64,000 nt of DNA, from contig NC_134509.1 in assembly GCF_027942865.1 (NCBI RefSeq), positions 17,386,017 through 17,450,016 on the forward strand, given 5' to 3'. The DNA is from Odontesthes bonariensis (Eukaryota > Chordata > Actinopteri > Atheriniformes > Atherinopsidae). A program made the translations under genes and the position numbers. Positions 26,001-41,000 of the stretch are shown piece by piece (position 1 is the first letter of the stretch; each line of letters starts with the position of its first letter). The notes under the pieces were generated by a model, which was not told where the DNA came from, made no database searches, and was given only the letters and a program-made list of their open reading frames with translations.

Positions 26001-29000
26001 CACGTTCCCTCTTTGATAGCAGAACACATAAGGCTTTAAGAAGTGTGCTCCTGCAATTTGAAAGCGTGAACCATTGTGCTTCCACCTGTTTGCTTGTGTT
26101 GTTCAACAGCTGTGTTAGACTTTAGATATAAGCCTGGTTGGTATGTTCTCAGATGTCCACATTTATAAACATACAACAACAAAATCAGCTGCTGCTTCTG
26201 AGCTCAGATGAGCTCATTTTCAGAGCTTCTTACCATCTTGCTCCAAAGGAAACTGCTGTGACCACAAGTTACAGTATTTTTTTAGGTATATCGAATTGGT
26301 TTGATAGTCGATACGCTGTTTAAAGTTTTGTTTTTACCTTCACTCTTGGTTGCTTTTTTGATTGTTTTTGTCAAATGGACATTTTGGCCAAAAGGAAAGC
26401 ATTCCAGACCTGTCTGCGGGCTATTTACAGAAGGTTTGCTTCGCACGTTGCCATGTTGAAATGAAACAAATCAATTGTACAATTGTAAAAAAGTTTAGCT
26501 TTCTGGTAGGAAGCTTGTGTGCATATTCTCCACCCAAAAGTTTGAAAGCTGTTGTGCATCTTTGTGTTGAAGTCTCACGCTCCATACAGTTTATCATACA
26601 GCTTTTTATTTCAGCTGTCTGTGATAAATCTAACTCTTTAGCTAAATATTTAGGGATTTTTGCGGGAACCGAGGATTTTATTTGGTGCAAATCATAAATT
26701 ATATTAATAATCATTATTATGCACTTGTGAACCGAGTTATTCCACTTTTTAAATCATAGGAAATTAATGTGCAGTCGTCCTTCATAATGTTTGTGAATGG
26801 AACCAACAAAACTATTTAGTCATGAAAACCGTTTAATTTGTCCAAACATGTTTATGTGAAAACAGAATGGATGGATTGCATCAAGGAAGGTCTGTAATTC
26901 CCTTTAAGTTCACAGAGCAGCATTTGTCAAATGCAAATGTTTGTATTTAGTTTTTGGGATGTTTTGCCCATCATTTGTTGGTTTGTCAAAGGTGCTCTTT
27001 ATCCGCTGTCCCTCAGTGAGCTGTTATTTTCATATGCAAACGTTCCAGTCATTGCATCCTCTCTTAGACTGATATTTTTGTTGATATGGGCCTTTCTGTT
27101 TTTCATTATGGTGAACCGTCGCATGCTCTTTAAAAGTGTTTGATAAAATCTTCAGTGAAAATGTTAGTTAGTTATTTCTCATCTTTACGAGAGATGCTGC
27201 ATCAGTAATTTTCGTGGCTGATTTGATTGCAAACTATAATTGATGGCATACAAATTGTTGTTTGGATTGATAATTTTTAACTGTACGATCTTGATTAAAC
27301 ATTGTCTATATATACACTTACACTTTCTCCAAGTTAAAGGGCTTTCGTTCCGTCACTGCAAATCTAAAAATAATTCGATCCAGCTTAATTGTACAATTAT
27401 CTGCACAAATGAAATCCAACTGGAAAAACAACTGGCACTTTTGCCCCGTTTATACAACAGATTACATGTCCTTGACCATTTTCTCCTTTTTGTAAATTTC
27501 AGAACATACGAGTGCACTAGATTACAAGACAAACTTATTATTTTTTTTTTATACAAACCTTCTGTCTAAAAATAAACTGCTATCACCGCAGTTTGTCCGA
27601 CGTAACATTTAAAAAATGAAGCGTTCAACATTAAACGCGTTAGTTGACAACATTGTTGCGTATTTCGCAGTCCAACTCAAAAAGCTCTGCTATGAAAATG
27701 TCAAAGATAAATACAGATGATTGATTCACCTGTTTGTTTATTGAGGTCATATATCTTTTTGTTTGAGGTGTGTGTGATAAAAGCTTCAGGGTTTTGGGAA
27801 GTACCTCAGAGCCGTCAGTTTTCTTTACCTGCAGTCGGAGCGCTCTCGGTTAGCAGGGAGGAGCTCTGACAGGGCAGCCAAGCTAGCAGCTGCTCAACAT
27901 AGGAAGGGAAAAAAAAATATTCATTTTTTGCTGTCTACAACAACCTAAACACTGTGCTGTGGATTCTCACACCAGCTAACTTTTGCACTATAATTTCTCA
28001 TCTGAACAAACGTCGGCGTTGCGGAGGTCACAGTCACTGATCAGTGGTTTCCTCTACAGTGATTGATTTGACTGAGAAAAGAGTATTTGGATTATATGAT
28101 TATTTACAAATCCATTAAAATCGTGTAAGTTCTCTTGGGGTTTGAGAGGCTTTAGATCAACAAAATTCCCTCTTCACCTTTCCCAGTCTTTGAGTAGCAA
28201 CTAGTTCTGCTGGTTCATCAGTTTGCCTATAACTGGACTAACATGAGCCATCTATATGGCAGCTGACTCTAATGGAAACCTATAGCCTATAAATGACCTA
28301 TCAGTAAACTGATAGGTAGATTTTTGAAGCCTCTCACCCACTCTGAAATTGTTGTTGAAGACCCTATAGATGTTACAAATTGCTAGCTTTGGATCCTCAC
28401 GCTCAACTTGCTCACCAAAATCTTGTTATGTCGGCATGTAAATGTGTGTGCGTGATGCATTCACTGTTTAAATAAATAGATAAATAAACAAATGGATAAA
28501 TAAATAAATAAGATTTCTACTGGTTACTGGTCTTAGCCAGTCAGTCCCAGTCATCGTCCAATCAATCGTTGCATCAGTAAGGGGAACTATAATTGACACT
28601 TTGTCCTTTTACCTAATTTTCTTTTTTTTTGTCATGTATTTTCTACCCAACAGCTCTTCTCCATATACTCGGGCAAATGGGAATCTGCTGCATTTCCAGC
28701 CCCCAGTGTTGGAGTTTGGGACACAGTAAGTACTGCTCCTTGTCTGTGCTTTACACGGAGATGTTATTCATTTTGGGGCTGAAAATGATGAAAGCCCAAA
28801 TTAAGGTCTTAATAACATAACAGGTGAACAGAATGTTCACGGTCTGACTTTACACATTTAGGTTTACACTGAAGTTACGACTGTGGCGTCACACCAAGCA
28901 GAAAGACTATTTCATAATACATTGAGCCTGTTTTTTTTAAAGACCAGAGAGGATACCCAAGTATGGCAGTGAGTTTGCTTTTCCAGCATCCAGACATACT

Positions 29001-32000
29001 GCACAGGGGGGGTGACCCCAGTCAAAAGGGGTTGAGAACTTCACTGTTTGCCTTTGGTACACTCAAAACAGACCATAAGACATAATGCTGTGGCTGGACA
29101 GCCATTATTTACTCATATTTTCTGTTATATATCTGGAATGCAGACAGCAGGAACCCCCAAATCCCAACAGGACGAGGGAAAAAAATTGCACAATTAGGTA
29201 TAATTGCTTCAGGGAACATGTACTTAGAATTCAAATATGGACTGTGAGACCAAAGTCCCACACGTCATCTTGTGGTTTCCTTTTCGTGTAAGAACTATGG
29301 GAACAGTTGTATTTATACTGTTCAGCTCTGCAAGTAATTTTGTAAGACGAGACTCAAGAAAATTTGTGTGGTAGTGTTTTGTAAAAACACCAGCTCTTAT
29401 CAAAGACATCGAGGGGATAGCAAAGTGGATAACAAGAACTAAAGAGATGCTCGTCTAACTTATGGAGTTGTGCGAATCTGATGCAGATTGCCTTTTGATG
29501 TTGCCACGAAAATGAAAAAAAGTTTAAAAGAGTTTGATTGTTCTTCCGCTTTAAGCTCTGTTAGTCAGACAGGGCCGTTGCCCAAAATTGAAAGTAAAAT
29601 CCCTCGCACAGGCAAACAGGAAGTGAAAGAGTCCTCAGCCTCAGATGAAGGGTCTTTTCAGGCGAGTGATTTTCAAACTACATTACTTGAATAAATAAAA
29701 TGCTGACATGCATGCACGTCTGGATTACAAATTTTTATAGTAATAAGTAATAGTATAAATCAAAATCAAATCAAATCAAATTTATTTATATAGCACATTT
29801 CATGTACAAACAGTTCAAAGTGCTTTACATAAAATAAAAGCATTGCAGCAGGGAGTGCAAGAAGCATTAAAAATACATAAAAGAATATAAAAAGAAACAA
29901 ATAAAATCATTTAAATGAATTTAAAAACAGGCAACAGTCTAGATAGGTTAAAAGATATTTCTATATCATATAGATATATATATATATATATAAGCAAAAT
30001 GTCTCTTCTTCAAATCTCTGTCCCCATCAGTACTTTACGATGTCCACATTGTGTTCAACCTCAAATCTTGAGATGAAGCTCACACGGTCTTTTGAGGCTG
30101 AGGTTTCTTTTAAAAAAAGAAATCCAACAAAGATGTGCATATCTTTTTGTATGAACAGTTAAAACAATTCCACTACTACTTGATAGGATTATTTATAAAT
30201 TTCTTAATCGCCCACATGGCACAAAACTGTGGAAATACTGCTCAGGTGCATAGATTGTTCATGACTCCACGTTAATTAAGTTTAACCCTCCACATAATGT
30301 ACTGATGAGCGTCCTCCCTTTTCACCATAAGACCCTACTATTTACTGTCCTGGCGGTCCACACATTCCCTGCATTAACCTCCTGAAGAACACCATCTTGA
30401 TCAAATTTGGATTTGGGTCAAAATACTGTTTGTGGCATTTTAAATTTAATCAACTCAAAGAGTGCTTATGTTAAGGGCCGAGCAAGAGGTATGTTTTGGC
30501 AGGCATTGTGACCGGAGAAATCAAGTTGTTAGTTTGCATTAATCATTGTGTCCCACAGTCACTCTACAAGAAGAGAAATGCATTGTTCTTGTTTGACCCC
30601 TTATTGCCCACTATGAGTTAGATGTTTTTTTATTTATTCATTTTCATCTTGCAATAGCCATTACGACCTCTCCAGATCAAATGTATTATTTGGACAGCAG
30701 AGAGATCTAATTAAGTTTAATGGAAATGGGAGTCGATGGAACCATTTAATGTCCTAAAACGGGTGAATTTCTTTTCTTTCTTTTTTTTTTTTGTCAGCCA
30801 GCCATGGTTTTTCTTGGATGGAGGTTCTGTGCAGAGTTCTGTTGAACATTATGTTCTTCTTTCTACAGGCCGCTGGGGCTGCCAAGAGCTGAAACCATAT
30901 ATATACACAACCCCAGTCAGGAAGTTCCTGTGACACTGCTGTCAATGTTTACATCCAGCAGGCATTTTTACATACCTTCCTTTCACACAAGAGTAAGTGT
31001 GCACAAGATATTCACTTGTAGTGATGGGGAGAGTAACCCGTGTACAAGTGATTGGTGTATTTGGTTGTTGATTTAGTTATTATTTTTCTGTCCTAGGTAA
31101 TCCCACCAAGGGGGAAGGCATCTTTTAAACTAATTTTCCTCCCATGTGAGGAGGGCAATGTAGAAAACACATTATTTATAAACACGTCAGCACATGGGCT
31201 GCTGTCATACCAGGTACGTGTGCATTTATAACACCTTCTGCTGTTCAGTAGCTGATCATTTGGTATTTTTTTGGCTTTGGTAAAGTCTACAAGTCTACCT
31301 CATGATATAAGTGGGTCTTCCTCTCTCAGCTTTTAGCTTGAGATAGTTGAGTGAATAATGCTTACATGTCGGTTGTGTTTCCACAAGAAGCACACTTGTT
31401 CTAAGTTAACAAAGGGCCTTTTTTCCGCATGAAGTTTAGATTTTTCTCGTTTTCCACAATTGTACCTTTCCAGACATTCCAGTCGTGCTGTTGCTCAGAA
31501 CTTGAATATGTTTTCAGTCTGCATGGTCATAAACAAATGTTATAAATTGGCTTTATTCTTAGACTTTATGAATTCATTTGTCCCGTAGTTCACCAAATAA
31601 TCTATGTTCCTAGTTTGTACGTTTACACTCTGTTAATACAAACACAATGTATGTCAGATAGGTCTGGTACAGTAGATGCACGCCTGAAACAACACTCACA
31701 CACACACATCGTTTATCACATCCAAAGAACATGAGAAAGATGGTGGATGGCCTGCTCACGTCACTAGCAAATGTCCAATTATACTTTGTCGAGTGTAAGT
31801 ACAACCTCTGTGAGATAAAGGTGGACATAAATATGAAATGTTTCCGGATATCGGGGCTCTGTCTGACGGAGGCCCTGCGAGGGCTCTGTCACGCCGAGTT
31901 CAGCGCGGCTAAACTTCACGTGTGACCACGAATAAATTCTTTGTTTAACTTAAGATTTCTCCAGCTTGTTCTTGGGCTTCCAATAAAAGAATCGGTCTAA

Positions 32001-35000
32001 CACAAAGGAAGTGTTTATGCTGTCAGAAAGTGGATCCTTCAAACCACGTCGGGCTCTTGTTTCCAAAGTAATATGTATATGGGCCCAAAAGCACCATGGA
32101 CAACACATCCAGAATAGCACAAGTTCCACCGTCAGAGCTAACCACACTTTTTAGAAGTGATAAAATAATAATTGGCTAAATAACTGTCAAACCACTTTTA
32201 AAGAACATCCAAAGGCGTTCGCTGTCATACGTCATCCCCCATCACCTCCTTAATAGTTCAACTTTTCAGAAAGCTCTGACAGGTGATCTGATCCCTGTTG
32301 TACAACACGCAGTGTTTGTAAGATGTCGTGTTTATGAGCAGCAAAACTAACACAGCCAGATGCACAGACGCTTGGATTTCACCCTGTTCACATGTTTTAA
32401 AGACATCTAAATGACTTGATGTCATGCTTCCCATGACCCCCGCAGGGCTTCAACAAGATTCAGACCTTTGAGTGGATTTTCTTGCATTATTTTTTAATTA
32501 TCTCAAAAAATGCTCTCATCTTTCACAGGGCTAGATTATTAGCCAGCTTACAATGGTTGATATTTGTTGATGGCTACAAAACATTAGCTATGAGATTAAC
32601 TGCAATGTCAGGTGCTGTCCCACAAGTTGAGTTTAGACACTGCTAAATGAAACTGCTTCTTTGTTTGCTCATTGACTGCCCAGCATTGATAAAAATGCAC
32701 GGGGTATTTGGCATCCTCTTGATAAATGTTAACTGCTTCTGTTCCAGGTATTTGGAGTGGGAAGACACCACACATCATTAAAATCTTTCCAAAGAAAGGA
32801 TAGTCTTCTAATATTCCCTCACATCCAGAGCATTAAGTTGACCCAAACTCAGGTACGTGCTTGAATGTTTTCGTACTTGTTTGTGAAGGCCAGGCATGGT
32901 CGTAAATAACAGCTCATCATTGGAAACAGCTGATTTCCCTCTTCCTGCCATCCCAGATAAACACAGCTCTGCATACGCACACAAGAGCTTTTGGATGCAC
33001 CCTGACAAGCAGTCACTGTCACCAAATTATTGGATGAGTGCGTAGTCTGCATGAATTAGAAACTTCAATTTTTTTGTTGTTTTTTTTATTTAATTCTAAC
33101 CACAGACGGTCTATTTTCAAAGGTTTCCATGAACAAGCAGTCATTTGAACACACACCACTGCCGTGCAAAACGAAAACCAATGACTAAGTATCACATAGT
33201 TTTTGAGACAATCAAGGCAGTGAAAGTGTGTGCTGGAGGTTTCTGACAGGAGTCCTCGCCTCCGCAACAGGAAGTGGGGTGGCAGTTGCAAAATGTCAGC
33301 TTGGCCAAGTGCAGAGAGACGTGAGCTCTCTGTCGCTCAGACGACTGCATGTGCCGCGCTGCTTGCATGCATTTATTTTTGTCTCAGCAAACTTCCAGTT
33401 TCGACATGTGGTTCTCAAAAGCCTGTACGCAGCAGGCCTTTATGTCAGTCTCATGCTTTCATGGTCAAGTTTTGACAACTGCGCCAATTTCAGATGATGT
33501 CAGTGCTGTTTTTCATTTATCGTAATTCTTTTTTTGTTTTGTTTTTTGCATTTCTTTTCAAAATTCACTTCCATTATTATTATTTCATCTTGTCTAACTT
33601 AATTTTAGTGTATTTCTTTTGACATAATGTTGCTTTGGTTATGTTTTATTTATAACAGCATGTCCTGCAGTTTTTAAAGTTCCAGTATGTGACATTTCAG
33701 ACATTATTACAGCAGCAAGGAACCACTTGCTATATGAAGATGTAGCTACTTATTGGTGTTCTTACCAAAGTGTGCAGCCTCTCGTCCGCTGTGAGCCATA
33801 CATTTCCTGCTCACTTTAAACTTACCAGGCCAGCAGCACAAGTGCAGACGTACTCTTAGGCCTATTTTTTTTCTGGGGTGAGCAAAGCTCAGCCTGTCCT
33901 GCTAAATAATGCAGTTGCTAAGTTTATAAAGAGCCGCTCAGAGAAAGGCTAACCATCAGAATTGTTTGTCTGTTTCTATATTAGAGAGGGGCCTAGTATT
34001 GGCAATCAGAAAATAAAGTTACACCTTTATTCATTGACTACTCTGCAACTGACAATTCTTGTGATGCAATTTAAAATAAGCAAACAGACTTTAAGAGGTT
34101 TACATGACTGAGAGGTACGGGCTGCATTAAAATGCCTCCAGCACTGTGGGTTTGTGTCCCTGCATTGGAAATGCATAAAATACTTTCAAAGGTTTCTATC
34201 CCTGGTGAAATTGCTACAGCTGAATCAGATTTTTTTTTAAGAGTATCAACTTAACATTGCACGAAAGTTAGCATTGTCAGACTCCGTTGGCATCTTTCTT
34301 TTTTCCGGCCAGTTAAACTTACAGAATTACCATTGTGACTGTCGGTGAAGGAGCTGACTCTGAATGGCTGTTCATCATAGCAAACGAGTGGACAAGAAAC
34401 TAGCAACAGGTACAATAGAAAGCTAAAGAGAGGACACAATCTACTATAATTCTTCAAAAGCTCGTCCATGTGGTGTGAAGAGACTTAAGACCAAAGAACA
34501 AGCGTTGTGTTGTTTTCTGCGCGGTCTCCTGGTTTCCCTTATTGCCTCTCTGTACTGGCAAGCTTTGTCTTCTTGCACAGGCGCAGATCGTACAGCCTGG
34601 CCCGCACTTTGAAGTCATCACTGTGGCAATTTCATCTACTGTTTTGTTTGTTTGGATGTTGGTGATGCAAGGAGACCCAGCAGGGAACGTCTCGCGGCTG
34701 CTGGTTCTAACTGGATAATATATATTTTTTTAGGTTTCACTTTTTTTGTCACATTTGTTTTGATTAGAATTTCTGCTCCTAGTTGTTTATTACACCGTCA
34801 GTAACTACGCTAGATTCTGGGGCTATTATGGTGACGGTTTGGTGCGTTTTCAGTACAGGAAAGAATGACCAGGACTTTTATTTTATTCGCTTATCTTCTG
34901 AAAGTGAAAAAATAAATGCTTCATTGATTATCATTTTAATTGTGACCACTGAGACACTCAAAAAATGTGTTTAGCCGAAGGATTTTCACCAGAAAGAGGA

Positions 35001-38000
35001 AACCTGTGGAAGTACTCGGTGTGTTCCCACAGCCGGAGCTAAAGCCTAAACCTAAACCCTGCTCGCTGCTGTAACTGATGGACAACAATTCGCACGATGC
35101 CGACACATCTGAGTAGAGCTGGAGCTTTAAACAACAATGTTCAAAAAGACTGTTTTGGTGTATTTGTCCATGTTTATGAACATATGAAACCTAGTTGTAA
35201 TGCTCCCCAATTTGTTGTTGGCACACAGTAGCCTTTAAAAGTGTTGTTGCCTGTTCATAACTTAGTTCCGTAACTTAAGTGCTCAAGAGTTAAGATGCGT
35301 GAGCATTGTGGTAGCTGTAACTAAAAGCACTGTGCCTTGTAGTAGAAAAACTGATAAAAGTGTTATTGCTCTTGCTCCTTCAGGAAGATGCTTCCAACAT
35401 CACTATTCTGGGTCTACTCCTGGAGTCCAGCTTACCGAAGAGTTTGCTGAACAATCCTCAGGTACTTTTCCAGATGTGCTGTAGTGGTTGTCAGGCTCTT
35501 CTGTTCTAACCACTCACATTTCTACTTGTGTGAAAGTTTCGCTCATTAGTTTTACATCAACGTTACGGTCCTCATAGCAACTCAAAGTAGTTTTTATCTT
35601 CACGTTTTGGGAATCGCACTTGATTAAAAAGAATCATTCACTTTTTCCAAAGTTTTTCTTCAAAAAGGAAAATACCATAAAAGTAAGGATTAAAAGAAAG
35701 AAAACTCACCAAGTGTTTTATTGTTGTTCAATGCAATCTTGCACTGTTTTTAGAGTTCTCCAAGTTTTGTAACTGGAAGTGGGCCGCTCTTTATCTCACC
35801 CAGTCTGCTTATCCTGAGGGCCAGCTTGTCCAGAACAGACAGTAGAGTTGACCATGCGAATGCCTTCTGTTATCGTCAGAACCCCCGAATGGGGGAGAGA
35901 TCTCTGCCCAGACTTTTAATTGCTTTCTCGAGAGACTCTATAATTGACACAGAGCTCTCAGGACTCATGGCACCATACACATAAAACGGGTGAAAACCAT
36001 CGACAGCGTAAGCCTAATTATGAATTTAAAACAAGTTAATTTTTATCCCCCGTTTCAGTTGTATCGCAGCTGTGGTCATTATTCACGTATTCAAAATCAG
36101 CACCTGCTCCTAGATCCTTTTGACGTCCCCGCGAACAAAATGGCCTTTGGTCAGAAAGGATGCTGCTTGCAGATTAAATGAGCTTAACAGTGGTCTTGAT
36201 TTCATATTCAAACTTTTGGCCTTGGGCCCACTACGGCGCCAAGCCAGGATATCTGTCTTCAAGTTGTCAAGTGGTGATTCTCCCACTGAGGGGGTTATTT
36301 GCAGTGAGATTTGCACTCTTACAGAGCTGATCTTATCAGCTGCAAGTGGGTGTTACTCACGTGGTGATGGAGGTAAGAGTTTAGGCGAGTGCATTGGATT
36401 GCCGCCCGCTTCTATCTGTTAGTGTCAGTGTGCTGCTGCTTTATCGTGGTTTGGAAAATTCAGCCGTCGATCTTTTTAATATTAAAGGAATGGTTCGGCG
36501 TAAAATGATCATTTGAGCATCACATGGTAATGCCACATAATTTATATGGGTGATGAGCCTTTCTCCGAAAGACCGCGGCATTCCGAAGTTGGCTATTTTG
36601 AAGTGTTTTGTTAGAAACGCAGCCAAAGCAACTGGACGGGGCCAATTTGGAAAATATAAGAAATCGGTTGTTTTTCCGCGATAAACAAGCTCAAAAGCGC
36701 TACATACTTCAGCTGTGTCATAACAAAGGCCTCGTCAAGCAAACCGAGGCACAGAGAAGTTCATCGGACCACACAGCCTTTCACTGGATAGTGTTTTTTG
36801 AGGCATCACCGGTAGTTCCAACTCCTAGTCTGACCCGGATGTAGGCCTACTGCTTCAAGTTATCAAAGGGAGGCTGAGACGCAAATATGGCAGAAGACGA
36901 CCATAATTTTTCCGTAGACGAGCCATTTGCGTTTGAAGGCCAACCATACTTGTTTGAGCCTGAATATACAGACGAGGAGTTGCGGGAACGGGAGGAACAA
37001 CAGAGATGTGCGGAGCAAGCGTCAGTGGGCGCTTCTGCTCGGTCGCGTACTGGAGGTATTTATCTCCTGTAGTAGGTTATATTTACTGTAACACTGTCTG
37101 TATGCCTCCCAAATAGAGTGCCTGCTTGCTGGCAAAGATGCACGGTGTTGCGATCAGTTTTACAGAAGTCAATTCATGATGAGACTGACAAACTTATACA
37201 TGTTTCTCTCTCTTCAAACACTTCAAACATACCTCCAAAGCCATGCGCCTTTTCGGTACAGCATTCTTCTGGGGGGGGCTGTGTGGTCCGATGAACTTGT
37301 CTGTGCCTCGGTTTGCTTGACGAGGCCTTTGTTATGACACAGCTGAAGTATGTAGCGCTTTTGAGCTTGTTTATCGCGGAAAAACAACCGATTTCTTATA
37401 TTTTCCAAATTGGCCCTGTCCAGTTGCTTTGTCTGCGTTTCTAACAAAACACTTCAAAATAGCCAACTTCGGAATGCCGAGGTCTTTCGGAGAAAGGCTC
37501 ATCACCCATATAAATTATGTGGCATGACCATGTGATGCTCAAATTATCATCTTACGCCGAACCATTCCTTTAAGATGTCGTTTTTTTCCCCCTTTTTTTT
37601 CTAATTTTTTTATCAAGAGCTGCATTTCAGTTGGGCTGCTTTTACATTTTTTTTTTTTTTTTTTTAACAATTTAAAAAACTTTCTGTATGAGCACATGGT
37701 TTTAATATTAGCCGTTCAAAGTCTCAGTTGCCATTGTTCAGTGTGTTCTCTGTCACAAGGGCTCCCATCACATGAATTCATTCAGTTTATCTTCCTAGCT
37801 TTAATATTTGACTGGCAGTCTTCTCATTGCATTTTCATGTTGAACCCTCTCCTGCACTCCTGGCTGCTGAATCAGCACCACCCACTTATCTCGACGAACC
37901 CACCCCTAATAATCACATAACAGCAATGGATGGAAATGCTCATATACTTGGAGTTTTATTAGTTGATCTTCTGAAAAAGACTATGTTAGAATTTACGGTT

Positions 38001-41000
38001 TTATTTAGGTGTTGACCCTGCTGGAGTCTCTTCCTTTAGCTGAATTTCTTAATTCTCTAATCACTGCTCATTCCTCTCATGTTTCCCTTTCCTTTTGTTT
38101 GGTGCATGACTGGTATGCCTTTCCTGTCCCGTCCCAGGGGTCCTGCCTTCAGAGTGAGGAACGGCTCAGTCTGCAGATTAATCTGTCGGCGCGTGGCGAC
38201 CGGCCGGCTGACCTGGACAAGCTCAAGCCCTATGTCATTGAGCACATTTTGTTCCTGTTGGTTGCTCCTACTGCTGGGCAGGCTGCATTGGGTGAGTGTC
38301 TGTCTGTGGCCTCTATGGTCCAACATCTAGAGGGAAATTCACATGAAGTGTATACAGACAGTGAGTTGTGGTATTCAGTATTCAGCCCAACTTTAATAAC
38401 CATAAAATGTACAAACTCGATCCCAAAAAGTAGTGACGCTGAGTAAAATGGTAATAAAACAGAATGCAATGATTTGCAAGTATTATGAATTCCTAATTTA
38501 TTTACAGTGGATCATAGAAAACATGTCAAAGTTTAAAGGTGAGACATTTTATTATTTCCTGAGAAGCATTTGCTCGTCTTGTATTTGACGGCAGTAGCAT
38601 GACTAAAGGCTGGGAGAGGGACAACAAATGGTGGGAAAATTAAGGGCTACTACAAAAAACTGCTGGTTAATTGGTTAAGTTAATTGGCAACTAGTTAGCG
38701 TTATGATTCTGTATAAAAGGAGCACCTTAAAGAGACGAGAGTCTCTCACAACTAAAGATGAGCAGAAGTTCTGCAGTCTGCAAAAAGCACATCTTCAAAT
38801 TAAGGGGCAACAAATTTCAGAATAATGTTCGTCTGCGTAAAATTGTCTCGACTTTTAATATGCCATCATTTACAGTACATTATACATGTATATCATTAAA
38901 AGATTCAGACACGGGTGTGAATCGATAGTGGATTCCTGTGATCTTTGGGCCCTCGGGTGGCGCTGCAGTGAAAACAGGCACGATTCTGTCACGGAAATCA
39001 CGGCATGGGCTAAGAAAAAATGCAGGTTAAAGCTTTGCGTTCAGTTCAGAAGCCCGCCTCTCTGATGGTGCATTTCCAACTTACAGATGGGAAAGGCACC
39101 ATCAATGCTGAAAGGTACACACAGCTTTAAGAGCAACAACTGCTCCCATCCAGACGACCTCTTTTTCAGGGAAGGTTTTGCATATTTCAGCAAGACCATG
39201 TTAAACCACATATAACGGCTTCATTGTAGAAGAGTCATGACGCCGGACTGACCTGCCTGCAGTTCAGAGCCAGGACTGTTGAGCAGCAAGAATCCTGTAT
39301 CGGACACGAATGAGACGATGTTGTTAAAAAAAAAAAAAAAAAAAAAGATGGAACGCAGTGGTAAACATGGCCCCGTCCAAACTTCAACATTAGCGAATAT
39401 TATTCACGAAATGGTCAGCTGTCTCACTTTCAGCATTTGATATGTTTCTGTGTTCTATTGTGAATACAAGATTTGGTTTATGAGGTAAACAAATCTTATT
39501 TAATTTACATTAAAAAGGTAAAAATTTTGCTCTAATCTTATTCGTTTATTTTCCTTCGCCTTTCTTTCAACTTGAATTCAGTTTGATTCAGTATTTGAAC
39601 ATTTTATAAGATTATGTTATTCAGGAGAAGATGATATGAGAGGTTTCAGAGATAAAAGAAGTCCCTTACTTCTGCTTTCATGGGCCTGCTTTCCGGAGTA
39701 ATGATTCGGGAGGGAGGGGGTTATAGATTAGATAAAATTATCCACTGTTTTCTACAATAGTGCGCACTAATTGTGTGCATCAGGCATTTTTATTTTCATC
39801 CCTTTGCTTCTAAAGTCACAGTACTCAGTATGAACCTCCGCTGACCTCTTTTTGCATTACTTTCATTTTAAACCTTACAGAAAATATTGGTTTTGCTCAA
39901 ACTGTCATTTCTATGGCTAGAAAATGTAGATTTGCACATTAGGATGGCAAATAATTGTGTATCCCTGTACATGCATTTATCGTCCTTTACCATACACATG
40001 TACATTTTTGTCATGTATTTGTACATCTTCCAACAGGGGATGCAAAAATAGGAGTTTATATGTTAAATTCTGGAGGGAAGAAGCTCTATATAAAGGTAAA
40101 AAGAAAAACTTTGCTTGCTTTATCATAGCCTTCACGACGTGTCTTTATTCTGGCTTTAACAAGATGTTTCGTGTCTCCAGGACATGCACGTGCTATCAAA
40201 AGTGGAGGCCAGCCTTAACTTTAATCAGGTTCTTCTGACACCAGAGGCAAAAAACTTCACTGAAGTGGCTACCTTAGCATGCAGAGGTGATCAAATACTT
40301 TCCTCTCAGCTCATGAAATCTACTTTAAATGAAATTGCCCTTTAGCCGGACACCTTGATGTTGACCATCTGTTTGTTTTTTGGGGGTTTTTTTCCATCAG
40401 GTTCTTTGCCAGGGCATGGACAGAAATGCACAAGTCATATCAGTTTAAAAATAATGGGAAATGGGACAACCTACAGCTTCCCTGGACTACATATCACGCA
40501 CAGGTAACACGGAGGAACGTCACCACAATCGCACTTAAATTATAACTTTTAGCCGAGCCAAAACTGACATTTTGCAATATTGTGACTCTAAATGATGTGA
40601 CAAAGTGTTACGATGCCATTTTAAAGTTTTGTTTGTGCTCTCTCCAGATGGAAAGTTGGGGATTTGTTCAGTCTGTTTCAGGTGAAACAAAACAACTCCA
40701 ACCAGGTGGACTTGTGGTTCACCAACCCTCTCCCGCAGTCCCTCACTGTGTTCCGTGCCAGCCTCTCAGAGAACCTACAGGGGGTAGTGAAGGTACACGT
40801 GGATAGATTATGACACACAGATTCTGACCTGGAAAACGTAACAAATGGACCTCAAGTTGATGATACGATTTGACAGATGGTCTCTGCTGCTCCCTGTCTG
40901 ACAGGTGATGAACTTCAGCAGCCCATTGAGAGTTCCCCAAGGTTGCTGGCATATCCTTTCTCTTCAGCTGCTCAGCAGGACTCTGCCTGTCAACCACATG

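Larger units (their letters stand above)
19892..28653. other. tmem131l intron 3
   Basis: This is the longest intron, about 8.8 kb. It holds the CA/TA microsatellite at 20015-20075, the hAT element at 20854-21918, a T-rich block near 22720-22755, a G-run cluster at 23132-23150 and an (AAAT)n-like stretch at about 28470-28512. No further exon or known repeat was recognised. Confidence 0.6.
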
